Source: Phenylobacterium sp.
GTDB lineage: Bacteria > Pseudomonadota > Alphaproteobacteria > Caulobacterales > Caulobacteraceae
NCBI RefSeq assembly: GCF_025351295.1
Contig: NZ_JANXWD010000167.1
Coordinates: 1-52,488, forward strand
Direction of reading: 5' to 3'
Length of the DNA stretch: 52,488 nucleotides
Shown here: piece after piece, positions 17,858 to 25,701 of the stretch
Layout of the letters: each line of letters begins with the position of its first letter
How positions within the stretch are numbered: position 1 is the stretch's first letter
Program-made: the position numbers and the translations under genes
The notes under the pieces: generated by a model
What the model saw: the letters and a program-made list of their open reading frames with translations, nothing else
Told to the model about the DNA's origin: nothing
Databases searched by the model: none

Positions 17858-19210
17858 TCATTTCGCCGCCGCCCTCTTCGCGCCCATCACCTGGCGAAAC
17901 CGCTTCGCCCAGCCTGGCTTCTCGGCCTGCACCGCCCGCCCGAGCGCCAGGGCGTCGGCCGCCACGTCCTGGGTGATCACCGAGCCCGACCCGATGTAGG
18001 CCCCCGCGCCCACGGAGATCGGCGCCACCAGGGCGGTGTTGGAGCCGACGAAGGCGCCCTCGCCCACATGCGTCTGGTATTTGAAGAAGCCGTCGTAGTT
18101 GCAGAAGATCGTCCCGGCGCCGATGTTCGCGCCCGCCCCCACCGATCCGTCGCCCAGATAGGCCAGGTGGTTGGCCTTGGCGCCCTCACCTACCGTGACG
18201 TTCTTCACCTCGACGAAGTTGCCGATATGGGCGTCCGCGCCGATCGCCGCGCCGGGCCGCAGCCGGGCATAGGGGCCGACCAGCGCCCCCTCGCCCACGT
18301 CTGCGCCCTCCAGGTGGCTGAACGCCCGGATCACCGCGCCGGTCGCCACCGTCACCCCCGGCGCGAACACCACATAGGGCTCCACCGTGGCGCCGGGCGC
18401 GATCTGCGTGTCCCAGGCGAAGAACACCGTCTCCGGCGCGGTCATGGCCACGCCCTCGGCCAGGAAGCTGTCGCGCCGCCGCTTCTGGAACACCGCCTCG
18501 GCCTGTGCCAGCTGCATGGGGGTATCGGCCCCCATCACCGCGCTCTCCGGGGCGATATGGGCCCGCACCAGCGCCTCCTCGTGGGTCGCCTCGGCGATGA
18601 TGTCGGTGAGGAAGTACTCGTGCTTCGGATTGGCGTTGGTGATCCGCGACAGCCAGCGGAACAGATCGCCCCGGCCGGCCAGGTACATGCCGGCGTTGCA
18701 GGTGCGGACCGCCTTGACCTCGTCGCTGGCCTGGCTGGGCTCGACGATGCGCATCACATGGCCGTCGGCGCCGCGCAGGATGCGGCCGTAGAGCAGCGGA
18801 TCCACCGGCTCGAACCCCATGATCGCCATCGCCGCGCCGTGGCGGCGCAGGGTGAACAGATGCTCCAGGTCCTGCGGCTGCAGCAGCGGGCAGTCGCCGT
18901 TGACCACCAGCACGTCGCCGTCGAAGTCCGCCAGGGCGGCCTCGGCGCAGCGCACGGCGTGGCCGGTGCCCTCCGGCGGGTCCTGCAGCACCGGCGTGGC
19001 CTCGCCCAGCCGCCGCACCACCAGCGCCCGCACCTCGGGGCTGTGGGCGCCCACCACCACGTGGATGCGCTCGCAGCCGGTCGCCTGGACGGCGTCGATC
19101 ACCCGGTCCAGCAGGCTGCGGCCGCCCACCTTGTGCAACACCTTGGGGACCTTGGACTTCATCCGCGTGCCTTGGCCGGCGGCCATGATCACGCAGGCTC
19201 TGGCGGTCAT
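17858..19210 (-). CDS. glmU: Bifunctional UDP-N-acetylglucosamine pyrophosphorylase / glucosamine-1-phosphate N-acetyltransferase
   Basis: The 450-residue protein starts [19 protein letters not shown] and continues PKVLHKVGG, the nucleotidyltransferase signature, then VVNGDCPLL. The C-terminal half is a left-handed beta helix of hexapeptide repeats ([45 protein letters not shown]). It makes UDP-GlcNAc for peptidoglycan and lipopolysaccharide. Length is normal. GGGGAG precedes the ATG. glmS is not adjacent, unlike in many genomes. Confidence 0.96.
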   Translation of the reverse strand: MTARACVIMAAGQGTRMKSKVPKVLHKVGGRSLLDRVIDAVQATGCERIHVVVGAHSPEVRALVVRRLGEATPVLQDPPEGTGHAVRCAEAALADFDGDVLVVNGDCPLLQPQDLEHLFTLRRHGAAMAIMGFEPVDPLLYGRILRGADGHVMRIVEPSQASDEVKAVRTCNAGMYLAGRGDLFRWLSRITNANPKHEYFLTDIIAEATHEEALVRAHIAPESAVMGADTPMQLAQAEAVFQKRRRDSFLAEGVAMTAPETVFFAWDTQIAPGATVEPYVVFAPGVTVATGAVIRAFSHLEGADVGEGALVGPYARLRPGAAIGADAHIGNFVEVKNVTVGEGAKANHLAYLGDGSVGAGANIGAGTIFCNYDGFFKYQTHVGEGAFVGSNTALVAPISVGAGAYIGSGSVITQDVAADALALGRAVQAEKPGWAKRFRQVMGAKRAAAK

Positions 19211-19321
19211 GCAGGTCTCCCCAAGGCAGCGCGAGTCTTCGATGTCCTCGTGGGCTTAGCAAGCCTTGTGGCGGGGCGCGAGGAGGGGCTAGCTTCCGGC
19301 GACTGTTGTCGGGGACTCTCC

Positions 19322-21586
19322 ATGAAATCCAAGTCGCGTCTCGCCGCCCTGTTCTGCGCCAGTGCGCTGGCCGTCCTGGTCCCCGCCGCCGTCCAGGCCG
19401 CGCCGGACAAGGCGATGGAGAGCCGGTTCGACGCGATGATCGACCCGGCCGAGATGAGCGGCTGGCTGAAGACCATGGCCGCCGAGCCGAACCAGGTCGG
19501 AAGCCCGCACGACAAGGCCAACGCCGACATGACCCTGGCCCTGTTCAAGGCCTGGGGCTGGGACGCGAAGATCGAGACCTTCTGGGTGCTGTACCCGACG
19601 CCCAGGGACCTGGCGGTGGAACTGACCGCCGGTCCGGGCGCGCCGTTCAAGGCCACCCTGACCGAGGCGCCGATCCCCGGCGACGAGACCTCCAGCCGCA
19701 TCAAGGACGAACTGCCCGCCTATGTGGCCTTCCAGGGCGACGGCGACGTCACCGCCCCACTGGTCTACGTCAACTACGGGATGCCGGCCGACTATGACCA
19801 GCTGGAGCGGCTGGGCGTCTCGGTGAAGGGCAAGATCGCCATCGCCCGCTACGGCGCCGGCTGGCGCGGCCTGAAGCCCAAGCTGGCGCAGGAACACGGC
19901 GCGGTCGGCTGCATCATCTATTCCGACCCGCGCGACGACGGCTATTCCACCGACGACGCCTATCCCAAGGGCGCGGCCCGGCCGGCCAACGGCATCCAGC
20001 GGGGCTCGGTGGCCGACATGACGCTCTTTCCGGGCGACCCGACCACGCCGGGCTACGGCTCGACCAAGGACGCCAAGCACCTGAGCCGGGAGGACAGCCC
20101 GACGATCCTGAAGATCCCGACCCTGCCGCTGTCCTACGGCGACGCGACGGTGCTGCTGCGGTCTCTGGACGGGCCGGTGGCCCCGCCGGCCTGGCGCGGC
20201 AGCCTGCCGATCACCTACCACGTCGGCGGGTCCGAGACCGGCGGCAAGGTCCACCTCAAGGTGGTCTCGGACTGGAGCCTGAAGCCGATCTACGACGTGA
20301 TCTCCACCCTGAAGGGCAAGGGCCTGCCCGATGAGTGGGTGGTGCGCGGCAACCACCGCGACGGCTGGGTATTCGGGGCGTCCGATCCACTCTCCGGCCA
20401 TGTGGCGATGATGGGCGAGGCCAAGGCCCTGGGCGCGCTCAGCAAGGCCGGCTGGAAGCCCAAGCGGACCATCGTCTACACCAGCTGGGACGCCGAGGAG
20501 CCGATGCTGCTGGGCTCCACCGAATGGGCCGAGACCCATGCCGCGGAGCTCAAGGCCAAGACCGTCGCCTACATCAACTCCGACTCCAACTCGCGCGGCT
20601 TCCTGGGGGTCGGCGGCAGCCACGCGCTGCAGCACTTCGTGAACCTGGTCGAGGCCGACGTGACCGACCCGCAGACCGGCGTCTCGGTGCGCGACCGCCT
20701 GCGCGCCGGCCTGGCGGTGGCGGCCGCCGAGAACCCCGGCAATCCGCGCGCCGTGGCTCAGGGCAAGATCGCCGCCGACCCGGCCAATGACCTGCCGATC
20801 GAGGCGCTGGGCTCGGGCTCGGACTATTCCAGCTTCCTGCAGAACCTGGGGGTGGCGACCCTCAATCTGGGCTTCGGCGGCGAGGGTGCGGACGGGGGTG
20901 TCTACCATTCGGCCTATGACACCTGGGAGCACCACACCCGCTTCGTGGACCCCGGCCTGGCCTACTCCGGCGCGCTGGCCAAGGTGACCGGACGGATGGT
21001 GATGCGGCTGGCCGACGCCGATACGCCCGTGCAGCGCTACGGCGACTTCGCCGACACCGTCGCCGGCTACCTGGACGAGGTGAAGAAGCTGGCCGACGCC
21101 AAGCGCGACGAGGCCGTCACCCGCACCCGGCTGCTGGCCAGCGGCGCCTACAGGCTGGCCGACGACCCGACCATCTCGCGCGGCGACCCGGCCCCGCTGC
21201 CCGCGTCGCCCCGGCTGGACTTCGGCCCGATGGACAGCGCGGTGGCGAAGCTGAAGGCCAGCGCCACGGCCTTCGACCAGACCCTGGCTGCGCGTGGCCC
21301 GGCCATGACCCCGGCTCAGAAAAGGAAGCTGGACGCCGCCCTGCTGCCGCTCGAACAGCGGCTGCTGCGCGACAAGGGCCTGCCGTTCCGCCCCTGGTAC
21401 AAGAACATGATCTACGCCCCCGGCCGCTTCACCGGCTATGGCGCCAAGACCCTGCCGGGGGTGCGCGAGGCGATCGAGGAGCGCCGGTTCGACGACGCCA
21501 CCACCTACATCGGCTTGACCGCCGAGGCGCTCAGCGACTACGCCGCCGGCCTGGACACAGCGACGGCGGCGATCAATGGCGGCTAG
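19322..21586 (+). CDS. M28-family metallopeptidase, glutamate carboxypeptidase II-like
   Basis: The 754-residue secreted protein has a signal peptide (LAALFCASALAVLVPAAVQA), a protease-associated domain (about 120-300) interrupting an M28 zinc peptidase domain, and a C-terminal transferrin-receptor-like dimerisation domain (about 600-750). The two-zinc site can be read as H345 (GNHRDGW), D355, E392/E393 (WDAEEP), D421 (NSDSN) and H529 (VYHSAYD). This is the layout of PSMA/NAALADase, which removes C-terminal glutamate from peptides. It should act in the periplasm. The frame is open far upstream, but only the ATG at 19322 gives the signal peptide. gph overlaps its end. Confidence 0.92.
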   Translation: MKSKSRLAALFCASALAVLVPAAVQAAPDKAMESRFDAMIDPAEMSGWLKTMAAEPNQVGSPHDKANADMTLALFKAWGWDAKIETFWVLYPTPRDLAVELTAGPGAPFKATLTEAPIPGDETSSRIKDELPAYVAFQGDGDVTAPLVYVNYGMPADYDQLERLGVSVKGKIAIARYGAGWRGLKPKLAQEHGAVGCIIYSDPRDDGYSTDDAYPKGAARPANGIQRGSVADMTLFPGDPTTPGYGSTKDAKHLSREDSPTILKIPTLPLSYGDATVLLRSLDGPVAPPAWRGSLPITYHVGGSETGGKVHLKVVSDWSLKPIYDVISTLKGKGLPDEWVVRGNHRDGWVFGASDPLSGHVAMMGEAKALGALSKAGWKPKRTIVYTSWDAEEPMLLGSTEWAETHAAELKAKTVAYINSDSNSRGFLGVGGSHALQHFVNLVEADVTDPQTGVSVRDRLRAGLAVAAAENPGNPRAVAQGKIAADPANDLPIEALGSGSDYSSFLQNLGVATLNLGFGGEGADGGVYHSAYDTWEHHTRFVDPGLAYSGALAKVTGRMVMRLADADTPVQRYGDFADTVAGYLDEVKKLADAKRDEAVTRTRLLASGAYRLADDPTISRGDPAPLPASPRLDFGPMDSAVAKLKASATAFDQTLAARGPAMTPAQKRKLDAALLPLEQRLLRDKGLPFRPWYKNMIYAPGRFTGYGAKTLPGVREAIEERRFDDATTYIGLTAEALSDYAAGLDTATAAINGG

Positions 21587-22289
21587 CGGACGATTCGACG
21601 GCGCCACCATCGCCTTCGACCTGGACGGCACCCTGGTCGAGACGGCGCCGGACCTGATCGGCACGCTGAACGTGCTGCTGCAGGCCGAGGGTCTGCCGGC
21701 CCTGCCGCTGGCGGAAGCGCGCCAGTTCATCGGCCGGGGCGCGAAGTGGCTGGTCGAGCGCGGCTTCCAGGCGGCGGGCGCTGATCTCGACCCGGCCCGT
21801 GTCGAGGAATTGTTCGAACGATTCATCGCCCATTACCTGGCCCACATCGCCGACGAGAGCCGCCCCTTCCCCGGCTGCGAGGCCGCCCTGGAGGTCCTGA
21901 GGGCCGAGGGCGCGAAGCTGGTCGTCTGCACCAACAAGCGCACCGATCTCTCCGTCGCGCTGCTGGACGCCCTGGACATGACGCGCCGCTTCGACGCGGT
22001 GATCGGGGCCGACGCGGCGCCGGCCATCAAGCCCGACCCGCGCCACCTGCAGGCCGCCGTCGACGCGGTCGGCGGGCGCCTGGACCGCACCGTCATGGTC
22101 GGCGACGCGGCCACCGACGCCGGCGCGGCGCGGGCGGCCAAGGCGCACCTGATCCTGGTCAGCTTCGGCTACACCGAGATCCCGGCCGCCGACCTCGACC
22201 CGGACATCCTGATCGACCACTTCGACCAACTGCCCGACGCCTGCACGCGGCTGCTGGGCGCTTGCGGCGCAGAACCCGAACGGCTATAG
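21576..22289 (+). CDS. gph: Phosphoglycolate phosphatase (HAD family)
   Basis: The 237-residue HAD phosphatase has motif I FDLDGTLVETAPD (nucleophile first Asp), motif II VVCTNKR, motif III lysine in AIKPDPRHL and motif IV MVGDAATDAGAAR. It matches Gph, which dephosphorylates 2-phosphoglycolate. The ATG lies inside the 3' end of the M28 gene (11-base overlap), so it is probably translated from the same mRNA. About 130 bases of repeat-like sequence separate it from the tRNA gene. Confidence 0.88.
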   Translation: MAASGRFDGATIAFDLDGTLVETAPDLIGTLNVLLQAEGLPALPLAEARQFIGRGAKWLVERGFQAAGADLDPARVEELFERFIAHYLAHIADESRPFPGCEAALEVLRAEGAKLVVCTNKRTDLSVALLDALDMTRRFDAVIGADAAPAIKPDPRHLQAAVDAVGGRLDRTVMVGDAATDAGAARAAKAHLILVSFGYTEIPAADLDPDILIDHFDQLPDACTRLLGACGAEPERL

Positions 22290-22312
22290 CCCGCGCCTTC
22301 CCAGCGCGCCGC

Positions 22313-22410
22313 TAGGCGAAGTGGGAACCGGTTCGCCGCCCGGGCGGCGCGCCAAATCAAAATTTGAGCGCGGTCAGGCGCAAAAGCGGTTTCCACTTTT
22401 GCTCACTGCG
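22313..22410. repeat. Intergenic inverted-repeat element before tRNA-Val
   Basis: The stretch contains GCAAAAG-(9)-CTTTTGC (22380-22402) with CGGTTTCCA in the loop, and a preceding GAACCGGTTC and GCCCGGGC. The theme GGCGAAGTGGGAACCGG...AAAGCGGTTTCCACTTT is a common dispersed alphaproteobacterial repeat, and a related unit (GGCGAAAGTGGATCCCGGTTTCGCC) closes the window at 52063. It may contribute to termination of the gph transcript. Confidence 0.55.
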
Positions 22411-22417
22411 CTCCGGC

Positions 22418-22492
22418 GGATGCGTAGCTCAGCGGGAGAGCACCTCGTTCACACCGAGGGGGTCACAGGTTCAATCCCTGTCGCATCCACCA
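22418..22492 (+). tRNA. tRNA-Val (anticodon CAC)
   Basis: The cloverleaf is complete: acceptor GGATGCG/CGCATCC with encoded ACCA, D arm GCTC-AGCGGGA-GAGC, anticodon stem CCTCG/CGAGG around loop TTCACAC (anticodon CAC, valine), and T arm ACAGG-TTCAATC-CCTGT. Its 3' half from the anticodon stem onward is the target of the integrative element downstream; the left junction leaves the tRNA intact. Confidence 0.95.
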
Positions 22493-22498
22493 TTCTTT
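22441..22498 (+). repeat. attL: 58-bp direct repeat in the tRNA-Val 3' half
   Basis: Positions 22441-22498 are identical base for base to 24370-24427 (offset 1,929). The repeat starts in the anticodon stem (CACCTCGTTCACACC) and ends six bases past the CCA (ATTCTTT). It is the classic crossover region of a tyrosine-integrase element. Confidence 0.93.
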
Positions 22499-22528
22499 TC
22501 AATGGCTTGTCTGCGCCGCTGGAATAAA

Positions 22529-22549
22529 CCACCCAGAAAGCCACCCAGA
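22529..22549 (+). promoter_or_regulatory. Putative integrase arm-type sites, left end
   Basis: Two direct copies of CCACCCAGA (22529-22537 and 22541-22549) are spaced 12 bases apart, just inside attL. The same nonamer recurs near attR, which is the arrangement expected for integrase arm binding. Assignment is by pattern only. Confidence 0.5.
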
Positions 22550-22708
22550 TACGGTCGAGGTGGCCGCTGCTGGCCACGCGCAAAATTAGCTGAACAACTT
22601 ATTTCTTCTCCTTGAGGAGCGGGCCGGTTGCATAGGGCGCGGCGGGTCGGTCTCGCTTGTGCGATCAAATGGTGCGGAGCGCGCACTACTGGATCGGAGG
22701 ACACGACA

Positions 22709-23419
22709 ATGGCGGCAGTTGCTGAGGAATTTGACCTCCACGCGGTAGTTGCCCGGCTCCGGCACGCAAAGGCGCGGATCGTCCAGTGCGTAGAGTGGGC
22801 AAGGGCTACCGAAGAGGTGTGGTTGGCCTTCAACCAAGCGAAGGACGACCGTCACGCCATCGCGGCCTCGCCCGCGTCCGAAGCGGCGAGGGTGTACGAG
22901 AAGGCCGCGCTTGACGCACAGATCGTCATGATCACCCGCCTGCTTGATCCCCCCTCGCGGTACGGCGCGTTAGCAACAAACCGTATGAGCCTCCCCGTCT
23001 GCCGCGACCTGCTCGCCTTACCGGGCGTCGCAGACCGGTGCGCGGAAGAGGCGAAGGGCTGGAACGAACTTGGTGATGCTAGCGCCGGTCATGTTTGGGA
23101 GCGCCTGGAGCGATTTCGCGGGCGTCTTAACGCCATAGAGGAAGAAGCCGACCCTAACCGGGCGGCCCTGCTGCGTGACTTCCGTGACGAGAATATCGCC
23201 CACGAACTGCATTTCGAAGAGAAGCGCGAGCGCCCGCTCTTCCGTCATATCCGCGAGCTGCTGGACGAGGTCATGGCCCTCACAGAGGACTTGGCCTTCG
23301 TCGTGGAGGGCGATGTGATCCGATGGCGACGAGACGAGACCACAGCAAGCGCGCGAGCGCTTTGGCGCGCTGTTGCCGAAGCCTATCCCCTGGAGGCCAA
23401 GCAAAAGTCGCGGGGCTGA
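22709..23419 (+). CDS. HEPN/AbiU2-like protein, cargo of the mini-element
   Basis: The 236-residue, mostly helical, charged protein begins MAAVAEEFDLHAVVARLRHAK. It contains ALDAQIVMITRLLDPPSRYG in its first half and DFRDENIAHELHFEEKRERP in its second. The R159-x5-H165 motif (RDENIAH) fits the R-x4-6-H signature of HEPN RNases, and the overall pattern resembles AbiU2-type abortive-infection proteins. If correct it would be an RNA-cleaving toxin or defence effector; no antitoxin gene is visible beside it. CGGAGG lies 8 bases before the ATG; an upstream in-frame ATG (22628) lacks a site. It is the only intact gene of the element. Confidence 0.6.
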   Translation: MAAVAEEFDLHAVVARLRHAKARIVQCVEWARATEEVWLAFNQAKDDRHAIAASPASEAARVYEKAALDAQIVMITRLLDPPSRYGALATNRMSLPVCRDLLALPGVADRCAEEAKGWNELGDASAGHVWERLERFRGRLNAIEEEADPNRAALLRDFRDENIAHELHFEEKRERPLFRHIRELLDEVMALTEDLAFVVEGDVIRWRRDETTASARALWRAVAEAYPLEAKQKSRG

Positions 23420-23614
23420 AGTAGGGGTTCAGGCGGGGCTGGGCATGGCCATAGTCGCCGAGAGGAAAGACGGCGCTTGTCCACAGCGAACGCGGTTTCC
23501 TGTGAACGCAAGGCGGCGCGCGGCTTCCGAAGCAGCCGAATCACCCCCATCATTCCCTCACGATACCCGGATTGGCCGGGCGTGAGCGCCTGGACGCTAA
23601 GACGAGCAAAGACC

Positions 23615-24113
23615 GGGAAGCGCCGCTGCTCAGCGTCCTCCACCACGGCGGCGAAGCCCATCGCCGGGAAAATCAGAACCGGGTTTGAGGGCTGCGTCCG
23701 CGACGCGGGCCTGCCTGCCTGCCGATATCACCCCGCATTGGATGCGCCATACTGCCGCGACTTGGCTTATGGAGGGCGGCGTCGATGCGTGGGAAGCCGC
23801 TGGCTACCTCGGCATGAGCCTAGCGACTTTGGAGAAGCATTACGGCCACCACAGGCCGGATCACCAAGCGAGCGCGGCGAGGGCGTTCGAAAATGACACC
23901 AATCCAAGCAAGCCGCCTGAGCAACCAACGGGGCTACTTCCGCTATTGGATGCCCTACGCCTACGTGGCGCTGCCCCACCCCACGCTGAAGCACGGCTAC
24001 CTGCCCGTGAAGCGCCGATAGAAGCCGCTGGGCGTAACGTCGCTGGCCCATGTCAACTATGCGGACTTCCTGCCCCAGGCGGTCACCTTCAAGTCCAACC
24101 CGAAGAAGTTTGA
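23615..24113 (+). pseudogene. Tyrosine integrase, C-terminal remnant with frameshift
   Basis: One frame gives PIAGKIRTGFEGCVRDAGL and the next frame continues DITPHWMRHTAATWLMEGG, then AAGYLGMSLATLEKHYGHHRPDHQ. Together these are the C-terminal catalytic part of a phage-type integrase, with box II H-x-x-R and the nucleophile tyrosine in HYGHH. The frames switch exactly at a triple CCTG repeat (23710-23721); removing one unit restores DAGLPADITPHW. The N-terminal DNA-binding and core parts are absent. The frame runs open past the usual end into the next pseudogene, so the 3' boundary is uncertain. Confidence 0.8.
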
Positions 24114-24268
24114 CGACATTTGGGGTCAGCACGACGCCGCACTTGCATCTCTACAATGACGGTCCGCAGACCCGCACCACGTACTTCGAACGTTTCGGCC
24201 GCCTCGTGCTGAAGAACCCGGAATTGCTTGCCGCCCACGAGGCGAAAGACTGGCCGCCCCGAGGTTAG
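23893..24268 (+). pseudogene. Decayed conserved phage/island protein
   Basis: Reading from the ATG at 23893 gives a 42-codon stretch (with RGYFRYWMPYAYVALPHP and HGYLPVKRR), an in-frame TAG at 24019, then KPLGVTSLAHVNYADFLPQA and FKSNPKKFDDIWG, and after a one-base frame change LHLYNDGPQTRTTYFERFGR up to TAG at 24268. The joined protein resembles small hypothetical proteins of prophages and islands with YLPVNRRYKPLG and LYxDGPxxR motifs, so the TAG likely replaces a tyrosine codon. The function is unknown. Confidence 0.55.
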
Positions 24269-24271
24269 GCA

Positions 24272-24334
24272 CCACCCAGGAACCACCCAGAAACGCGGCA
24301 CATGGGCGTGAACGGATCGCGAATATCTGGGTGG
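24272..24334 (+). promoter_or_regulatory. Putative integrase arm-type sites, right end
   Basis: CCACCCAGG (24272-24280) and CCACCCAGA (24283-24291) are direct copies 11 bases apart, and an inverted copy TCTGGGTGG lies at 24326-24334. They match the nonamers inside attL and sit between the last pseudogene and attR. Confidence 0.5.
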
Positions 24335-24369
24335 CGATGGGACCAGTGCCGAGGGGAGGCCGTAGAACT

Positions 24370-24427
24370 CACCTCGTTCACACCGAGGGGGTCACAGGTT
24401 CAATCCCTGTCGCATCCACCATTCTTT
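24370..24427 (+). repeat. attR: 58-bp copy of the tRNA-Val 3' half
   Basis: This copy is identical to 22441-22498. It lacks the D arm and 5' acceptor strand, so it is not a tRNA gene. The sequence immediately before it (GAGGCCGTAGAACT) differs from the tRNA, defining the exact left edge of the repeat. Confidence 0.93.
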
Positions 24428-24531
24428 GCTGTCGTCTGGGGCGCTGCGACCGCCCTCGCTAGGCCTCGACGCTTTTCGTCCATGTGACGACGGAAGGCGA
24501 TCAGTGCGCGGCTGCCGGCCCTGGCAGATCG

Positions 24532-25260
24532 TCAAACACCGGGGCGGGAAACCTCGTCCGGCACATCCTGATATCGCGCCCTGCTGGTCGCGCCGTCCAG
24601 CAGGGCCGCGCGATAGATCGCCTCGGCGAAGCGGCGGTCGTCGATGGCCTCTGCCGGCGTCCTGCGGGCGAGGCAGGGTACGGACGCGATCGCCTCGGCG
24701 AGGATCTCGGGTTCGAGCATGACGAAGACGCCCGCCGTCATCCAGAAATAGCCAACCTGGTAGATGCGCGTGGCGATCACTGCGCCTGCGGGCAGCGACG
24801 CCTCCATGCCTTCGTCCATCAGCCATAGGTCGGCGTCTCGGACAGCATCTTTCGCGATCAGGCCCGCGACCGGGCCCCGGCCCTCGATCTGGAGGATACT
24901 GAAGCGGGCGCTGCGCATCGCCTGGAGCACAAGGGCCTCGTCCGAACCCGCCGCAACCTTGGCGGACCGGCTGTAGCGCTCGATCCCGCTCAGGCGGTCC
25001 GGGGCTGTCGTGTAGACGGTGAGGTCGAGCGCGTAGACCAGGTCGGCGAAGTCATCGACGACGAAGGTCCGGCCGTGGGCGAGGCCCAGCCTTCGAGCCT
25101 GCCGCAGGATCGCATCGCGAGGCAGGCGGTCCGTGGCCGCCGAGGTGTGAGCGCGGCTGATCGCCCGCATCCGGCGATATCGGGAGATCACTTCGTCTCG
25201 CGTCGGCGACGCCTCGTGATCTTCAAGCCTGGCGACTAGGTTTGCAGCGGCGTGTCCCAT
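24532..25260 (-). CDS. Hypothetical protein beside the integrative element
   Basis: The 242-residue soluble protein begins MGHAAANLVARLEDHEASP. A basic N-terminal third (EVISRYRRMRAISRAHTS) is followed by FADLVYALDLTVYTTAPDR and DADLWLMDEGMEASLPAGAV. The C-terminus reads EAIDDRRFAEAIYRAALLDG. I do not recognise the family. It lies between attR and a possible third att-like remnant, so it may be cargo of a second, older insertion. No signal peptide or membrane segments are apparent. Confidence 0.55.
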   Translation of the reverse strand: MGHAAANLVARLEDHEASPTRDEVISRYRRMRAISRAHTSAATDRLPRDAILRQARRLGLAHGRTFVVDDFADLVYALDLTVYTTAPDRLSGIERYSRSAKVAAGSDEALVLQAMRSARFSILQIEGRGPVAGLIAKDAVRDADLWLMDEGMEASLPAGAVIATRIYQVGYFWMTAGVFVMLEPEILAEAIASVPCLARRTPAEAIDDRRFAEAIYRAALLDGATSRARYQDVPDEVSRPGV

Positions 25261-25701
25261 CTGACCCTCTCGAAGGATGGCTGAAGGCTAAAGCTTCAGG
25301 CCGATTCGCGAACCTTCAAACCGGCCGGCCGTGCTTTCACGGGGCAGCATATCGGCTGTTCGATCCGCCTCGACGCCGCCATGGCCCAGCGCCTTAGCAC
25401 CAGCGGCAAGGGTTGGCAGGCGCGCAACAAAGAGGAACTGGCGCGCCTGATCACCGAGCGATTGAGGCAAGGGGAGCCACTCGTCTACAACGAGAAAGTC
25501 ACAGGTTCTTTGTTTCGCCGCGCGAGTTTCGGACGATTCCAGATGGCGACCGCCTCCATCTGCTGCCGATCTAGGGCAGTCAGCAGACCGTCACTGTTAG
25601 CGAGCGACTCGAACTGCGACTTCGCCCGCCCCGGGTTGAGTCCCAAAGTCAGACAAGTTGAGTTGCCATACAACTGGGCGCCTTGGGTTAGCAGAGCGAG
25701 G
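25261..25701. other. Gene-poor gap with a tRNA-Val-like remnant
   Basis: No convincing gene is seen in these 440 bases; short ORFs on both strands show no family I know. At 25479-25508 the sequence aligns without gaps to the tRNA-Val 3' half: TCGT, CGAG and the 11-base GTCACAGGTTC are identical and in the same register, with scattered differences in the loop. Similarity stops after GTTC. It may be the remnant of a third attachment site. Confidence 0.4.

Larger units (their letters stand above)
22441..24427 (+). mobile_element. Miniature integrative element in tRNA-Val, 1.9 kb
   Basis: The element is bounded by the 58-bp att repeats and has a lower GC content and different codon use from the flanking genes. 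It contains one intact gene (HEPN/AbiU2-like, 22709-23419), a truncated and frameshifted tyrosine integrase, and a decayed second ORF at 23893-24268. CCACCCAGA motifs lie 30-50 bases inside the left repeat and 36-98 bases inside the right repeat. With a broken integrase it should be immobile unless helped in trans. It is probably a deletion derivative of a larger island; the missing integrase N-terminus supports that inference. Confidence 0.85.

Noticed and set aside
17084..19321. Possible 746-codon N-terminal extension of the M28 peptidase
   Set aside because: It runs antisense through rpiA, repeat copy C and glmU, and would bury the signal peptide that starts at 19322.
19289..21826. 845-codon open frame on the minus strand opposite the M28 peptidase and gph
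   Set aside because: It mirrors the plus-strand genes, has no domain motifs and arises from strong third-position GC bias; the plus-strand frame has a signal peptide and full zinc site.
24370..24427. A second tRNA-Val gene
   Set aside because: Only the 3' half is present; the D arm and 5' acceptor strand are missing, so it is attR.
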